A stretch of DNA of 64,000 nt from Maritimibacter sp. HL-12 (GTDB taxonomy: Bacteria > Pseudomonadota > Alphaproteobacteria > Rhodobacterales > Rhodobacteraceae). This document shows positions 45,381-57,537 of the stretch, piece by piece. Numbering within the stretch: position 1 is the stretch's first letter; every line of letters begins with the position of its first letter. The translations under genes and the position numbers were made by a program. The stretch is from the NCBI RefSeq assembly GCF_900177545.1, contig NZ_FXBQ01000001.1, forward strand, positions 248,001 to 312,000, in the 5' to 3' direction. The notes below the pieces were generated by a model that was not told where the DNA came from, did not search any database, and worked only from the letters and a program-made list of their open reading frames with translations.

Positions 45381-45401
45381 TACTCTGAGGCACGACAGAT
45401 C

Positions 45402-45427
45402 GTAGGGCGGGGATTCCCCCGCCCTAC
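45402..45427 (+). terminator. Intercistronic hairpin (partial terminator or mRNA stabiliser)
   Basis: GTAGGGCGGGG and CCCCGCCCTAC form an exact 11-bp stem around an ATTC loop, 21 bases after the binding-protein stop. No T-run follows, so it is more likely to protect or attenuate the transcript, keeping the binding protein in excess of the permease. Confidence 0.65.
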
Positions 45428-45481
45428 CCTCGAACCCGGGCAACAGACCCGGTTCTCCCAACACGACCCAGGGTGGGGACC

Positions 45482-46513
45482 ATGGACGCCATCATTCTTC
45501 AGATTCTCAACGGGCTCGACAAGGGCTCGGCCTATGCGCTGATCGCGCTCGGGCTCACGCTGATCTTCGGCACGCTCGGCGTGGTCAACTTCGCGCACGG
45601 CGCGCTGTTCATGATCGGCGCCTTCGTCGCGGTCACGGTGCAGCGCCTGCTCGGTCTCTCCTTCGAGCAGATCGACCCGGACAAGACCGACTTTCTCGGC
45701 AATCCGCTGAAGGTGAAGATGACCTATGTCGAAAGCTGGTTCGGCCCGGAGGTGGGCGGCACCATCGTCGACTGGTCGGTGCCGGTGGCGGTGATCATCG
45801 CGATCCCGATCATGCTGCTCGTCGGCTACGTGATGGAACGCGGGCTGATCAAGCATTTCTACAAGCGCCCGCATGCCGACCAGATTTTGGTGACCTTCGG
45901 CCTCGCCATCGTGTTGCAGGAACTGATCAAGTATTTCTACGGTGCCAACCCGATCCAGACCCCGGCACCCTCAGTGTTCAAGGGCTCGTTCGATTTCGGC
46001 GTGCTCGTCGGCTTCGACCCGAACGCGATCATCTACCCCTATTGGCGGCTGGTCTACTTCGCCTTCGCCGCGGTGGTGCTCGGCGGGGTCTTTGCCTTCC
46101 TGCGCTACACCACCTTCGGGATGGTCGTGCGCGCAGGCATGGCCGACCGTGAAACGGTAGGCCTGCTCGGCATCAACATCGACAAGCGGTTCACCATCAT
46201 GTTCGGCCTCGCGGCCGCCGTGGCCGGGATCGCGGGGGTGATGTATACCCCGATCCTGAGCCCGAACTATCACATGGGGATGGACTTCCTCGTGCTGTCC
46301 TTCGTCGTGGTCGTCGTCGGCGGCATGGGCAGCCTGCCCGGCGCCGTCGCCGCGGGCTTTCTGCTCGGCATCCTGCAAAGCTTCGCCTCGATGAACGAGA
46401 TCAAGTCGCTCATCCCCGGTATCGACCAGGTGATCATCTACCTCGTCGCCATCATCATTCTGCTTACCCGTCCGCGCGGCCTGCTCGGCCGTGCCGGCGT
46501 GATGGAGGACTGA
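45482..46513 (+). CDS. HAAT-type ABC permease 1 (LivH-like)
   Basis: The 343-residue membrane protein has about eight to nine helices and the LivH-type N-terminus [32 protein letters not shown]. The C-terminal [21 protein letters not shown] is the family block near the coupling helix. It forms the channel with the LivM-like protein. An insert of about 35 residues ([17 protein letters not shown]..., about 62-96) lengthens the first loop relative to E. coli LivH. ATG 45482 has a GGTGGGG SD. Confidence 0.9.
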   Translation: MDAIILQILNGLDKGSAYALIALGLTLIFGTLGVVNFAHGALFMIGAFVAVTVQRLLGLSFEQIDPDKTDFLGNPLKVKMTYVESWFGPEVGGTIVDWSVPVAVIIAIPIMLLVGYVMERGLIKHFYKRPHADQILVTFGLAIVLQELIKYFYGANPIQTPAPSVFKGSFDFGVLVGFDPNAIIYPYWRLVYFAFAAVVLGGVFAFLRYTTFGMVVRAGMADRETVGLLGINIDKRFTIMFGLAAAVAGIAGVMYTPILSPNYHMGMDFLVLSFVVVVVGGMGSLPGAVAAGFLLGILQSFASMNEIKSLIPGIDQVIIYLVAIIILLTRPRGLLGRAGVMED

Positions 46514-46517
46514 GATC

Positions 46518-47726
46518 ATGAAACTCCTCGGCCTTTCCGCCAAAGACACGCGGTTTCTGCTGATCGTCATCTTCCTGACGCTCGCGACGCCGGTCCTGTT
46601 GCAACCCTTCCCCGAGAACTCGGGGCTGGCCACCTTCAACGCCGGCTACCCCGACCTGATGCAGCGCTTCGCCATCTTCGGCATCTTCGCCATCGGCTTC
46701 AACATCCTGTTCGGCCTCACCGGCTACCTCTCGTTCGGTCACGCGGCCTTCCTCGGGGTCGGCTCCTACACCGTGGTCTGGATGTACAAGCTGCTTGATT
46801 ACAACGTGGTCTGGGGCCTGCCGCTGGCGGTGGTCACCTCCGGCGTCTTCGCGCTGCTGATCGGCTTCGTCAGCCTGCGGCGCTCGGGGATCTACTTCTC
46901 GATCCTCACGCTCGCCTTCGCACAGATGTCGTACAACCTCGCCTACTCGGTGCTCACCCCGATCACCAACGGCGAAACTGGCCTGCAGGTCTACCGCAGC
47001 GATGCCCAGGTTCTGCTCGGCGCGAACGAACCCACAAGCCCGCATTTCTTCGGACTGGTGATGAGCAAGAGCACCAAGCTCAACCTCGGCGACTGGCAGT
47101 TCACCTTCAACAACGGCTACTATTTCACCGCGATCATCGCCATCATCGTGTTCTACATCAGCCTGCGAATCTTCCGCTCGCCCTTCGGCCTGATGCTGCG
47201 CGCGATCAAGACCAACCAGACGCGGCTCAACTACACCGGCATCAACACCCGCCCCTATGCCCTCGCGGCCTTCGTGATCTCGGGCATGTACGCCGGCCTC
47301 GCCGGTGGCCTGATGGCGGCGATGGACCCGCTCGCGGGTGCGGAGCGGATGCAGTGGACAGCCAGCGGCGAAGTCGTGCTGATGGTGATCCTCGGCGGCG
47401 CGGGCACACTCATGGGCCCGATCCTCGGCGCCGGTTTCATCAAGTATTTCGAGAACATCTTCTCGAAGATCAACGACCAGATCCTGCAAGGCTGGTTCGC
47501 CTGGATGCCCGACTGGCTGTCTGGCCTCCTGATCGAGATCAGCCACTTCTTCGTCGGCAAGTCCTGGCACCTCACGCTCGGCCTGCTGTTCATGCTCGTG
47601 GTGATCTTCCTGCCCGGCGGCCTCGTCGAAGCCGGCCAGCGCATCGCCCGGCTGTTCAAGAAGAAGCCGCCCGAGGACAAGGACCCCGGTCATCACCCGC
47701 AGCCTGCGCCCCACGTGGCCGAGTAA
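46518..47726 (+). CDS. HAAT-type ABC permease 2 (LivM-like)
   Basis: The 402-residue membrane protein has the LivM-type core: [73 protein letters not shown]. An extra loop near residues 150-200 ([22 protein letters not shown]) has no counterpart in the amino-acid porters I recall. It starts four bases after the previous stop. It pairs with the LivH-like subunit. Confidence 0.9.
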   Translation: MKLLGLSAKDTRFLLIVIFLTLATPVLLQPFPENSGLATFNAGYPDLMQRFAIFGIFAIGFNILFGLTGYLSFGHAAFLGVGSYTVVWMYKLLDYNVVWGLPLAVVTSGVFALLIGFVSLRRSGIYFSILTLAFAQMSYNLAYSVLTPITNGETGLQVYRSDAQVLLGANEPTSPHFFGLVMSKSTKLNLGDWQFTFNNGYYFTAIIAIIVFYISLRIFRSPFGLMLRAIKTNQTRLNYTGINTRPYALAAFVISGMYAGLAGGLMAAMDPLAGAERMQWTASGEVVLMVILGGAGTLMGPILGAGFIKYFENIFSKINDQILQGWFAWMPDWLSGLLIEISHFFVGKSWHLTLGLLFMLVVIFLPGGLVEAGQRIARLFKKKPPEDKDPGHHPQPAPHVAE

Positions 47727-47738
47727 GGAGGAAAGACA

Positions 47739-48494
47739 ATGGGAATCCTCGAAGTCAAAGGCGTGAACAAGCGCTTCGGAGGCCTTCAGGCACTGTCAAA
47801 CGTGAACCTCTCGGTTGCCGAGAACAGCCTGCACGCCATCATCGGCCCCAACGGCGCGGGCAAGTCGACGCTGCTCAACTGCTTCGTCGGCAAGCTGATC
47901 CCCGATACCGGCTCGGTGATGTTCAATGGCGAAAGCCTCCTTGGGCGCAAGCCGCACGAGATCAACCAGATGGGCATTTCGAGGGTGTTCCAGACACCCG
48001 AGATATTCACCGATCTCACGGTGATGGAAAACGTGATGATCTCGTGCTTCGCCCACCGCGACGGGGCCTTCCGGCTGCATCCGTTCGAGACGGTCGCGCA
48101 TGAAACCGACATCATCGAGCAGGCCGAGAAAATGCTGCTCGACGTGAACATGGCCGACAAGCGCAACATGCATTCGGCGTCGCTCAGCCGGGGCGACAAG
48201 CGCCGTCTCGAAATGGCGATGTGTCTGGCGCAGGAGCCGCGCCTCTTGCTGCTCGACGAGCCCACCGCCGGCATGGCCCGCGCCGATACCAACAACACGA
48301 TCGACCTCCTCAAGGAGATCAAGGAAAAGCGCGACATCACCATGGCGATCATCGAGCACGACATGCACGTCGTGTTCTCGCTCGCCGAGCGGATCACCGT
48401 TCTCGCGCAAGGTACGCCGCTCGTCGAGGATACGCCCGAGAACATCAAGGGCCACCCGAAGGTGAAGGAAGCCTACCTGGGCGAGACGGTCTGA
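47739..48494 (+). CDS. HAAT-type ABC ATPase 1 (LivG-like) with atypical signature motif
   Basis: The 251-residue ATPase has Walker A GPNGAGKS (36-43), Q-loop FQTPEIF and Walker B LLLLDEPTAGM. The ABC signature reads LSRGD (149-153) where LSGGQ or LSGGE is standard. The Gly contacting ATP is kept, but the acidic or amide residue is Asp. The sequence otherwise looks functional. It follows LivM by 12 bases with an AAGGAGG SD. Confidence 0.9.
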   Translation: MGILEVKGVNKRFGGLQALSNVNLSVAENSLHAIIGPNGAGKSTLLNCFVGKLIPDTGSVMFNGESLLGRKPHEINQMGISRVFQTPEIFTDLTVMENVMISCFAHRDGAFRLHPFETVAHETDIIEQAEKMLLDVNMADKRNMHSASLSRGDKRRLEMAMCLAQEPRLLLLDEPTAGMARADTNNTIDLLKEIKEKRDITMAIIEHDMHVVFSLAERITVLAQGTPLVEDTPENIKGHPKVKEAYLGETV

Positions 48495-48507
48495 GGAGAC
48501 ACACGAG

Positions 48508-49245
48508 ATGGACAAGAACGCCAACCACGCGGCAACCGCGCCCGCCTTCTTCTCGGCTTGGGACATCCACGCCTACTACGGCGAGAGCTACATCGTTCAG
48601 GGCGTGAGCTTCAACATCCACGAAGGCGAGATCCTCGCCCTCCTGGGCCGCAACGGCGCAGGCAAGACCTCGACCTTGCGCGCCATTGCCCGCACCGGCA
48701 GCCCGCTGGTCACGCACGGCGAGATCTGGCTCGACCACCAGCCGTTGCACCGGATGAAGAGCTACGAAGCGGCGCAGGCCGGAATTCAGCTCGTCCCCGA
48801 AGACCGCCGCGTCATCCAGGGCCTGACGGTGGAGGAAAACCTCGAACTGGCCCGCATCGCGCCGGGCCATGGCTGGGAGATCAGCCGGGTCTACGACCTG
48901 TTCCCGCGCCTTGGCGAGCGCGCCAAGCAGGAAGGCACCACGCTTTCGGGCGGCGAACAGCAGATGCTCGCGATCGCCCGCGCGCTGGTGCGCGACATCA
49001 AGCTCCTGCTGCTCGACGAGCCCTACGAGGGCCTCGCCCCGGTGATCGTGGACGAGATCGAAAAGACCCTCGACGTGATCAAGGCACAGGGCATCACCAC
49101 GGTTCTGGTCGAGCAGAACGCGATCCGCGCGCTCAACCTTGCCGATCGCGCCGTGATCCTCGACACTGGCACCGTCGTCTTCGACGGAACCGCCAAGGAG
49201 GTGCTCGACAACGAAGCGCTCAGGCACGAATACCTCGCGATCTGA
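48508..49245 (+). CDS. HAAT-type ABC ATPase 2 (LivF-like)
   Basis: The 245-residue ATPase has Walker A GRNGAGKT, a normal signature LSGGEQQ and Walker B LLLLDEPYEGLAP. The N-terminus (SAWDIHAYYGESYIVQGVSF) is LivF-like. It completes a five-gene transporter. The stop is 117 bases before acs, close enough for co-transcription; no terminator is seen in the gap. Confidence 0.9.
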   Translation: MDKNANHAATAPAFFSAWDIHAYYGESYIVQGVSFNIHEGEILALLGRNGAGKTSTLRAIARTGSPLVTHGEIWLDHQPLHRMKSYEAAQAGIQLVPEDRRVIQGLTVEENLELARIAPGHGWEISRVYDLFPRLGERAKQEGTTLSGGEQQMLAIARALVRDIKLLLLDEPYEGLAPVIVDEIEKTLDVIKAQGITTVLVEQNAIRALNLADRAVILDTGTVVFDGTAKEVLDNEALRHEYLAI

Positions 49246-49362
49246 TCCAGATCATCGACGGTTTCGCTCGATGTGCCATCAAGCCGTCATCCCGCGCGAT
49301 CCGCGCGGCTTGCACGGCCCGGACTACGGCTCGCCCGGGAGGGGCGGGCGAAGGAGGAACGC

Positions 49363-51306
<1,944 letters not shown>

Positions 51307-51329
51307 TCCGGGCAGGATCGCGAGACTGG

Positions 51330-51355
51330 CGGCCGGGGGCAACCCCGGCCGTTTT
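51330..51355 (+). terminator. Rho-independent terminator after acs
   Basis: CGGCCGGGG and CCCCGGCCG make an exact 9-bp stem closed by a GCAA tetraloop and followed by TTTT. It lies 23 bases after the acs stop and just before the end of the convergent flavodoxin-like gene. Confidence 0.9.
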
Positions 51356-51357
51356 CG

Positions 51358-51879
51358 TTACGGCTGCGCCTGCGCCCAACCCACGATTTCGCCGATCTCG
51401 GGGTAGCGCTCCAACTCATGCGGCGAGACCTTGTAGGCCGAGACTTTCGGTGTGCCGCGGATATCCTCCGGCACCAGCTTCTCGACATAGAGCGCCCAGT
51501 GGTTGCGCGGCGGCTGGCCGGTCAGTTGTTCGAGCTGTTCATCGACGAATTCAATCTGCCCCGGGCGCACGCCCCCCGACAGGCTGATGAAGGAATAGGG
51601 GCCGATCTCTGCACCCAGCGCCCTCAACGCCGCGCGCATCGGGTGGGCGATCCAGCGGTTCCACAGCGGGGCGATCACCAGGAGGTGGTCATGCCCGGGA
51701 AGATCGACTGGACGGATTCTCGGGAACCTGCGCAGCATCAGGTCGATCGCGATACTGATCGGCCAGCGTTTCGCGCGGGGCACGACGTCGACCAGCGGGC
51801 AGCCGAGCTTGCTGGCAAGTGTTTCGGCCAGCAGCCGGTTGTTGCCGGTAAAGGAATAGGCAAGAATCACGGGGCGCAT
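51358..51879 (-). CDS. Flavodoxin-like protein
   Basis: The 173-residue protein has a flavodoxin-type start (PVILAYSFTGNNRLLAETLASKLG), in which TGNN replaces the usual T/S-G-N-T FMN phosphate loop, and the second strand HLLVIAPLWNRWIAHPMRAAL. It resembles the flavodoxin-family proteins sometimes called dialkylresorcinol condensing enzyme-like. Binding of FMN is plausible but unproven. ATG 51879 has GGGGAGG five bases away; a GTG two codons upstream is too close to it. Confidence 0.75.
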   Translation of the reverse strand: MRPVILAYSFTGNNRLLAETLASKLGCPLVDVVPRAKRWPISIAIDLMLRRFPRIRPVDLPGHDHLLVIAPLWNRWIAHPMRAALRALGAEIGPYSFISLSGGVRPGQIEFVDEQLEQLTGQPPRNHWALYVEKLVPEDIRGTPKVSAYKVSPHELERYPEIGEIVGWAQAQP

Positions 51880-51957
51880 GATCACCTCCCCTGCTCACAC
51901 CCGCTATATGGGAGGCGCGGACAGGCGGCGCAACGCGACCGATCCGCGCCCCTTGCC

Positions 51958-52320
51958 TCACTTCTCGCGCGCCGCAAGCATCAGTTGCACCCGCTTGAGT
52001 TCGCGGATCACGCGATCGGTCTGGATCTCGGTCAACAGGTAGAGTTTCAGGACCGCGACGATCAGCATCGCGAGCACCGCTCCCAGCCCCCATTTGAGCG
52101 CGACGAGCGCCTCCGCGGCGGCGAAGAACTGCCACGCGGCCCAGATAAACAGCACCACGAACACCGCGATGTAGAGATAGGTCACCCATTTCAGCCAGGC
52201 ATTGCGCCCGGAAAGCTGGGCCGCAAGCTCGGCGAACACGCCGCGTTCATTGGTTGCCTCCACGATCTCCCGGTCTTCCTGAGCGAGCGCCTCGGCGATC
52301 ATCGTGTCAAGTTTGTCCAT
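51958..52320 (-). CDS. DUF6768-type membrane protein paired with an ECF sigma factor
   Basis: The 120-residue protein has an N-terminal cytoplasmic segment (LDTMIAEALAQEDREIVEATNERG), two membrane helices (VTYLYIAVFVVLFIWAAW and LGAVLAMLIVAVLKLYLL) and a basic C-terminus. It overlaps the sigma factor gene by 14 bases, so translation is coupled. Position and topology are those of an anti-sigma factor, though it has no zinc-binding anti-sigma motif. Names such as DUF6768 fit from memory; the function is inferred. Confidence 0.75.
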   Translation of the reverse strand: MDKLDTMIAEALAQEDREIVEATNERGVFAELAAQLSGRNAWLKWVTYLYIAVFVVLFIWAAWQFFAAAEALVALKWGLGAVLAMLIVAVLKLYLLTEIQTDRVIRELKRVQLMLAAREK

Positions 52321-52864
52321 TGTCGTCTCCTTCCAGAACTGCGCGCAGCTTGGCGCGCGCATGCATGAGCCTCGTCTTCACCGTGCCCACCGGCACATCG
52401 AGCGCGGTGGCCACTTCCGAAACGGAAAGGTCTTCGAGGTAGAACAGTGCCACCGTGGCCGCCTGTTGCGGCGGCAACCCGGCAATGGCGTCGCGCACCT
52501 TGCCCGCATCGACCTCGTCGGGCCCTGCCTCGGGCACCGATGGCTCAACCTCCGCGCGCACCGCCTGCGCAAGGTTGCGCCCGCGCTGGCGCCGCTTGAT
52601 CTCGCGGGCCACCCGGCGGGTCACGATCCTGAGCGCCCAGGGCAGGAACAGGCTTTCGTCCTGCAACCCCTTGAGCCCGCGCAGAATCTCGATCCAGGCC
52701 TCCTGCACCACGTCGCGCGCGGCCTCCTGCTCGCCCAGCAGGCGCGTGGCATGGGCCAGAAGCCGCCCGCCCCGAAACGCGACAAGCCGGGCCATCGCCC
52801 GCCGGTCGCCCGCGCGGGCGTTGGTGACCAACCAGGCATCGAGCGCACGCTCCTTGGCGGACAT
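52307..52864 (-). CDS. ECF-type RNA polymerase sigma factor
   Basis: The 185-residue protein has region 2 (LVAFRGGRLLAHATRLLGEQEAARDVVQEAWIEI, LPWALRIVTRRVAREIKRR) and region 4 (LPPQQAATVALFYLEDLSVSEVATALDVPVGTVKTRLMHARAKLR). It lacks regions 1 and 3, as ECF factors do. It overlaps the following membrane protein gene. Its own promoter region has a TGAACC-N16-GCACTAAC pair that may be its autoregulatory site. Confidence 0.92.
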   Translation of the reverse strand: MSAKERALDAWLVTNARAGDRRAMARLVAFRGGRLLAHATRLLGEQEAARDVVQEAWIEILRGLKGLQDESLFLPWALRIVTRRVAREIKRRQRGRNLAQAVRAEVEPSVPEAGPDEVDAGKVRDAIAGLPPQQAATVALFYLEDLSVSEVATALDVPVGTVKTRLMHARAKLRAVLEGDDNGQT

Positions 52865-52896
52865 CGCCGTTCGTCCCTTTCCGCTTCCGATACAGG

Positions 52897-52926
52897 GTTA
52901 GTGCCCCGCCGACGCAAAACGGTTCA
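52897..52926 (-). promoter_or_regulatory. Candidate ECF-type promoter of the sigma factor gene
   Basis: On the minus strand TGAACC (52921-52926) is followed after 16 bases by GCACTAAC (52897-52904). The GAACC-type -35 and 16-bp spacing are typical of ECF promoters. It lies 33 bases before the sigma factor ATG, consistent with autoregulation. Confidence 0.4.
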
Positions 52927-53020
52927 AAGCCGCAGGCGGCACCGCCGGGTTTTTGCACCTTCCGGCCGCGATACGATCCGATCCGCGCGCGCATCCGTAA
53001 ACTGGAAAACGGAGCCCGTG

Positions 53021-53395
53021 ATGGCAAGAACCACGATCTACTATGATGGCGCCTGCCCGCTGTGCCGGGCCGAGATCGCCCAATATTCCCGGCTGGATCA
53101 AGCCGGGCTGCTGGACCTCGTCGACGTTGCCGACCCGGCATCGGTCTTGCCCGAAGGCACCAGCCGCGCCGAGGCGCTCGCCCGGTTCCACGCGCGGAGC
53201 AGCGATGGCCGCCTGCTGTCGGGCGCGCGGGCCTTTGTCGAGGTCTGGCGCGATCTGCCGGGCTGGCGCTGGCTCGCCCGGTTCAGCCGGCTTCCCGGCG
53301 CGATCTGGCTGATGGAAGCGGGCTACCGTCTGTTTCTGCCGCTGCGCCCTGCCATCGTGCGCCTGTTTGTCGCGGTCACCCGCCACCGGGCCTGA
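53021..53395 (+). CDS. DUF393 (DCC family) thiol-disulfide oxidoreductase-like protein
   Basis: The 124-residue protein begins with the DCC family start YYDGACPLCRAEI, with Cys12 and Cys15 as a thioredoxin-like CxxC. The C-terminal half has the usual W-rich block (GARAFVEVWRDLPGWRWLA) and a basic helix. The redox partner is unknown. The SD GGAG is seven bases before the ATG. It is divergent from the sigma factor and convergent with bdhA. Confidence 0.85.
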   Translation: MARTTIYYDGACPLCRAEIAQYSRLDQAGLLDLVDVADPASVLPEGTSRAEALARFHARSSDGRLLSGARAFVEVWRDLPGWRWLARFSRLPGAIWLMEAGYRLFLPLRPAIVRLFVAVTRHRA

Positions 53396-53414
53396 GCCCC
53401 TCGCCTCTTGCGCC

Positions 53415-54218
53415 CTATTGCGCCGTCCAGCCGCCATCGACAGGAACCGTCGCCCCGGTGACGTTGTGGGCCAGCGGCGACGCGAGCCAGAGCGCAAGGG
53501 CCCCGATCTCGGACGGGTTCGACATCCGCAGGCTGGGCTGTTTCTCGGCCAGAAGCTCGGCCACCCCGGCCGCGCGATCTCCGCCATGCGCCTTGGCGCG
53601 GGCCTCGATCTGCGGCTCGATCAGCGCGGTTTCGGTCCAGCCCGGCGCGATGCAGTTGACCGTAACGCCGCCCGACTCGCGGCTTCCGGCGCGGGCATAT
53701 TCCAGCGCGGCGACCTTGGAGAGCCCGATCAGCCCGTGCTTGGCGGCGACGTAGGGTGCCTTGTTCATCGAGGCGACCAGCCCGTGCACGCTGGCGATGT
53801 TGATCACCCGCCCGTAGCCGCGCACGGCCATGCCGGGGAGCGCGCCCTGCATGGTGTGGAACGCCGCCGAGAGGTTCACCGCGATGATCTGGTCCCATGT
53901 GCCCGGGTCCATGTCTTCGATCGACGCGGTGTGCTGGATACCGGCATTGTTGACGAGAATATCCACCCCGCCCCAGGCCTCGACCGCCGCCATCAGCGCG
54001 GCGATCCGCTCGGGGTGGCGCAGATCGCCTTCGAAGAACTCCGCTTGCGGTGCCCCGGCGGCCTTCAGTGCCTCGCAGGCCTCGTGCACCTCGACATCGC
54101 CCGCGATCCCGTGCACCGCGATCCGCGCCCCCGCCTCGGCCAGCGATCTGGCCACGGCAAACCCGATTCCGCGCACCGAGCCGGTTACAAGTGCAGTCTT
54201 GCCTGTCAGGTCGGTCAT
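53415..54218 (-). CDS. bdhA: 3-hydroxybutyrate dehydrogenase
   Basis: The 267-residue classical SDR has GxxxGxG-like TGSVRGIG near residues 13-20, the NNAG block (NNAGIQHTASIEDM), and the catalytic YxxxK at Tyr156 and Lys160 (NKAPYVAAKHG). The phrases ASVHGLVAS and EKQPSLRM are typical of D-3-hydroxybutyrate dehydrogenase. It interconverts 3-hydroxybutyrate and acetoacetate with NAD, linking PHB turnover to acetyl-CoA. It is divergent from a TetR gene with a shared 176-bp control region. Confidence 0.9.
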   Translation of the reverse strand: MTDLTGKTALVTGSVRGIGFAVARSLAEAGARIAVHGIAGDVEVHEACEALKAAGAPQAEFFEGDLRHPERIAALMAAVEAWGGVDILVNNAGIQHTASIEDMDPGTWDQIIAVNLSAAFHTMQGALPGMAVRGYGRVINIASVHGLVASMNKAPYVAAKHGLIGLSKVAALEYARAGSRESGGVTVNCIAPGWTETALIEPQIEARAKAHGGDRAAGVAELLAEKQPSLRMSNPSEIGALALWLASPLAHNVTGATVPVDGGWTAQ

Positions 54219-54326
54219 CGCCTATCCTTCTCCTGATTTCGTCATCGTCTTTGTGGGGGCGTTTCTGTCGCCCCGCGGCGCGGTGAGGGTAGGCCTTCCA
54301 TCGGCAACTGGCCAGAGCCGGTTTTT

Positions 54327-54342
54327 TATACCAAATGGTTGA
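54327..54342. promoter_or_regulatory. RutR-like operator between bdhA and the TetR gene
   Basis: TATACCA-AA-TGGTTGA has a perfect ACCA-N2-TGGT core and matches ten of fourteen positions of the RutR box TTGACCA-N2-TGGTCAA. It lies in the divergent spacer, 53 bases before the TetR start. Confidence 0.55.
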
Positions 54343-54394
54343 AAGAGATACGGAACCGGGGCAAGCTGGCTTTCCGAACACAGGAGTGCAGCCG

Positions 54395-55021
54395 ATGGCG
54401 GACGACCCGCCCAGAACCCGGATCCAGCAGAAAAACCGTGCTGCAATCCTCGATGCCGCCCTCGACGTGTTCTCGCAGCACGGGTTTCGCGGTGCAACTC
54501 TTGATCAGATCGCCGGTGCGGCCGGGCTGTCGAAGCCGAACGTGCTCTACTATTTCCCCTCCAAGGAAGCGATCCACGAAGCCCTCGTCCATGGGCTGAT
54601 CGACATCTGGGTGCAACCGCTGCACGACCTCGACCCCTCCGGCGACCCGGTCGAGGAAATCCTCGCCTATGTCGGGCGCAAGCTCGACATGAGCCGCCAG
54701 ATGCCGCGCGAAAGCCGGTTGTTTGCCAACGAGATCGTGCAAGGCGCGCCAAGATTCGGGGCCGAGATCACCGGCCGGTTCAAGGATCTGGTCGACGAGA
54801 AGGCGGCGGTGATCCGGGGTTGGGCCGAAGCCGGGCGGATCAACCCGCTCGATCCCTATCACCTGATCTTCTCGATCTGGGCGACAACCCAGCACTACGC
54901 CGATTTCGACGTGCAGGTGCGCGGCATTCTCGCGCCCGTAGGCGACGCGCATTTTGACGACGCGGCCCGCTTCCTCGCTGCCCTCTACCGTGCCGCCCTG
55001 ACCCCGCCCGGGGTGCGTTAA
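54395..55021 (+). CDS. TetR-family regulator, RutR-like
   Basis: The 208-residue protein has a TetR helix-turn-helix (KNRAAILDAALDVFSQHGFRGATLDQIAGAAGLSKPNVLYYFPSKEAI) and a C-terminal ligand domain with RESRLFANEIVQGAP, a RutR (TetR_C_3) signature. RutR of E. coli responds to uracil and thymine; whether the same ligand is used here is unknown, as no pyrimidine genes are nearby. ATG 54395 has the SD CAGGAG. It probably controls itself and perhaps bdhA. Confidence 0.87.
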   Translation: MADDPPRTRIQQKNRAAILDAALDVFSQHGFRGATLDQIAGAAGLSKPNVLYYFPSKEAIHEALVHGLIDIWVQPLHDLDPSGDPVEEILAYVGRKLDMSRQMPRESRLFANEIVQGAPRFGAEITGRFKDLVDEKAAVIRGWAEAGRINPLDPYHLIFSIWATTQHYADFDVQVRGILAPVGDAHFDDAARFLAALYRAALTPPGVR

Positions 55022-55111
55022 CCAGGAAGCGCAATAGGTCTCGCCGCGTCAGGGGCGATCGGGTTAGTCTTTCCGGTGCACCGGTGGGGGCTCCTCAAGG
55101 AGCTAAGGGGC

Positions 55112-55540
55112 ATGGAGATTCCCAAGCCGTTTTTTTATGGGCCGCTGCTCGCGGCCGGGTTCGGCCCGGCTCAAAGGAAAGACGTTCAGCTCACCCGGAT
55201 CGCGCCGGGCACCGCGGCGCAGGGTGCGGGCAACGAAGCCCGGCAATACCCCGGACAGGAGCGCGCCGCCGCCGAGGCGCGCGACGTGGCCGCGCTACGC
55301 CGCGAAATGGACCGCCGGGCGCTTCCCCCCGGCCCACCGCCCGCCTTCAAGCTCAGCTTGCTGGAGATGGACCAGGACCTGCAACGCGTGATTGCCCGCG
55401 TCGAGGCAAGGCGCGCAGAGGCCAGCGATTCTGCCGCGCGGCAGCCGGTGGGCGCTGGCGCGGCGACCGCGAATGAAGCCACCGCCAGCCCCGAAGGCGG
55501 CGCGGGAACGCCGCTACCCGGCCCCGCGTGGCAGGCATGA
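55112..55540 (+). CDS. Hypothetical protein with Ala-rich, mostly disordered sequence
   Basis: The 142-residue protein has a short hydrophobic start (EIPKPFFYGPLLAAGFGPAQR) and a long charged and Ala-rich part (RAAAEARDVAALRREMDRRA). It is not recognised. The codon pattern is that of a real gene (high GC at third positions) and the SD AAGGGG precedes the ATG. It lies before accB but 135 bases away, so may not be part of that operon. Confidence 0.55.
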   Translation: MEIPKPFFYGPLLAAGFGPAQRKDVQLTRIAPGTAAQGAGNEARQYPGQERAAAEARDVAALRREMDRRALPPGPPPAFKLSLLEMDQDLQRVIARVEARRAEASDSAARQPVGAGAATANEATASPEGGAGTPLPGPAWQA

Positions 55541-55675
55541 CCCACGCCGCGAAGCGGATCATCTCGGTCGCGCCGCAAACTCGCGCTTTCCTCGCGCCCT
55601 CCTCCGGCCTATAACCGGGAAAACCCGCAAATCCCCCAGGGTTCGTCCAAGGGGGCATCAGGCGTCGAGGAAGGC

Positions 55676-56170
55676 ATGACCGATAAAACCCGTGACAGTG
55701 ACGTGGCATTCATCAAGGCCCTGGCCGAACTTCTCACCGAGAATGACCTCGGTGAGATCAGGGTGAAGCGCGACTACGGCGAAGACGATGGGATCGACGT
55801 GCGTGTGAGCCGCGCCAGCGCGATGGTGGCCCCGCAAGCGGTCGCCGCCCCGGCCCCGGCACCCGCCGCAGCCCTGCAGCCCGCCGCTGCACCGGCGCCC
55901 GCCGCCCCGGCCGGCGACGGCGATCCCTCGGCCCATCCCGGTGCGGTCACCTCGCCGATGGTCGGCACCGTTTACCTCCAGGCCGAACCCGGCTCGCCCG
56001 CCTTCGTCAAGGTCGGCGACAGCGTGTCGGAGGGCGATACGGTCCTCATCATCGAGGCGATGAAGACGATGAACCAGATCCCTGCGCCGCGCGCGGGCAT
56101 CGTCAAGCGCATCCTCGTGGAAGACGGCGCGCCCGTCGAGTTCGGCGCGCCCTTGATGATCATCGAATAA
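55676..56170 (+). CDS. accB: Biotin carboxyl carrier protein of acetyl-CoA carboxylase
   Basis: The 164-residue protein has the usual BCCP layout: an N-terminal helical part (about 1-45), an Ala/Pro-rich linker (about 50-84), and a lipoyl/biotinyl domain with EAMKTM (biotinylated Lys130) and the thumb-containing SPMVGTVYLQAEPGSPAFV. It carries the carboxyl group for malonyl-CoA synthesis. It is followed after 15 bases by accC, the standard arrangement. Confidence 0.96.
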   Translation: MTDKTRDSDVAFIKALAELLTENDLGEIRVKRDYGEDDGIDVRVSRASAMVAPQAVAAPAPAPAAALQPAAAPAPAAPAGDGDPSAHPGAVTSPMVGTVYLQAEPGSPAFVKVGDSVSEGDTVLIIEAMKTMNQIPAPRAGIVKRILVEDGAPVEFGAPLMIIE

Positions 56171-56185
56171 ACCGGGGGCGAGCGC

Positions 56186-57532
<1,347 letters not shown>

Positions 57533-57537
57533 TCCTC

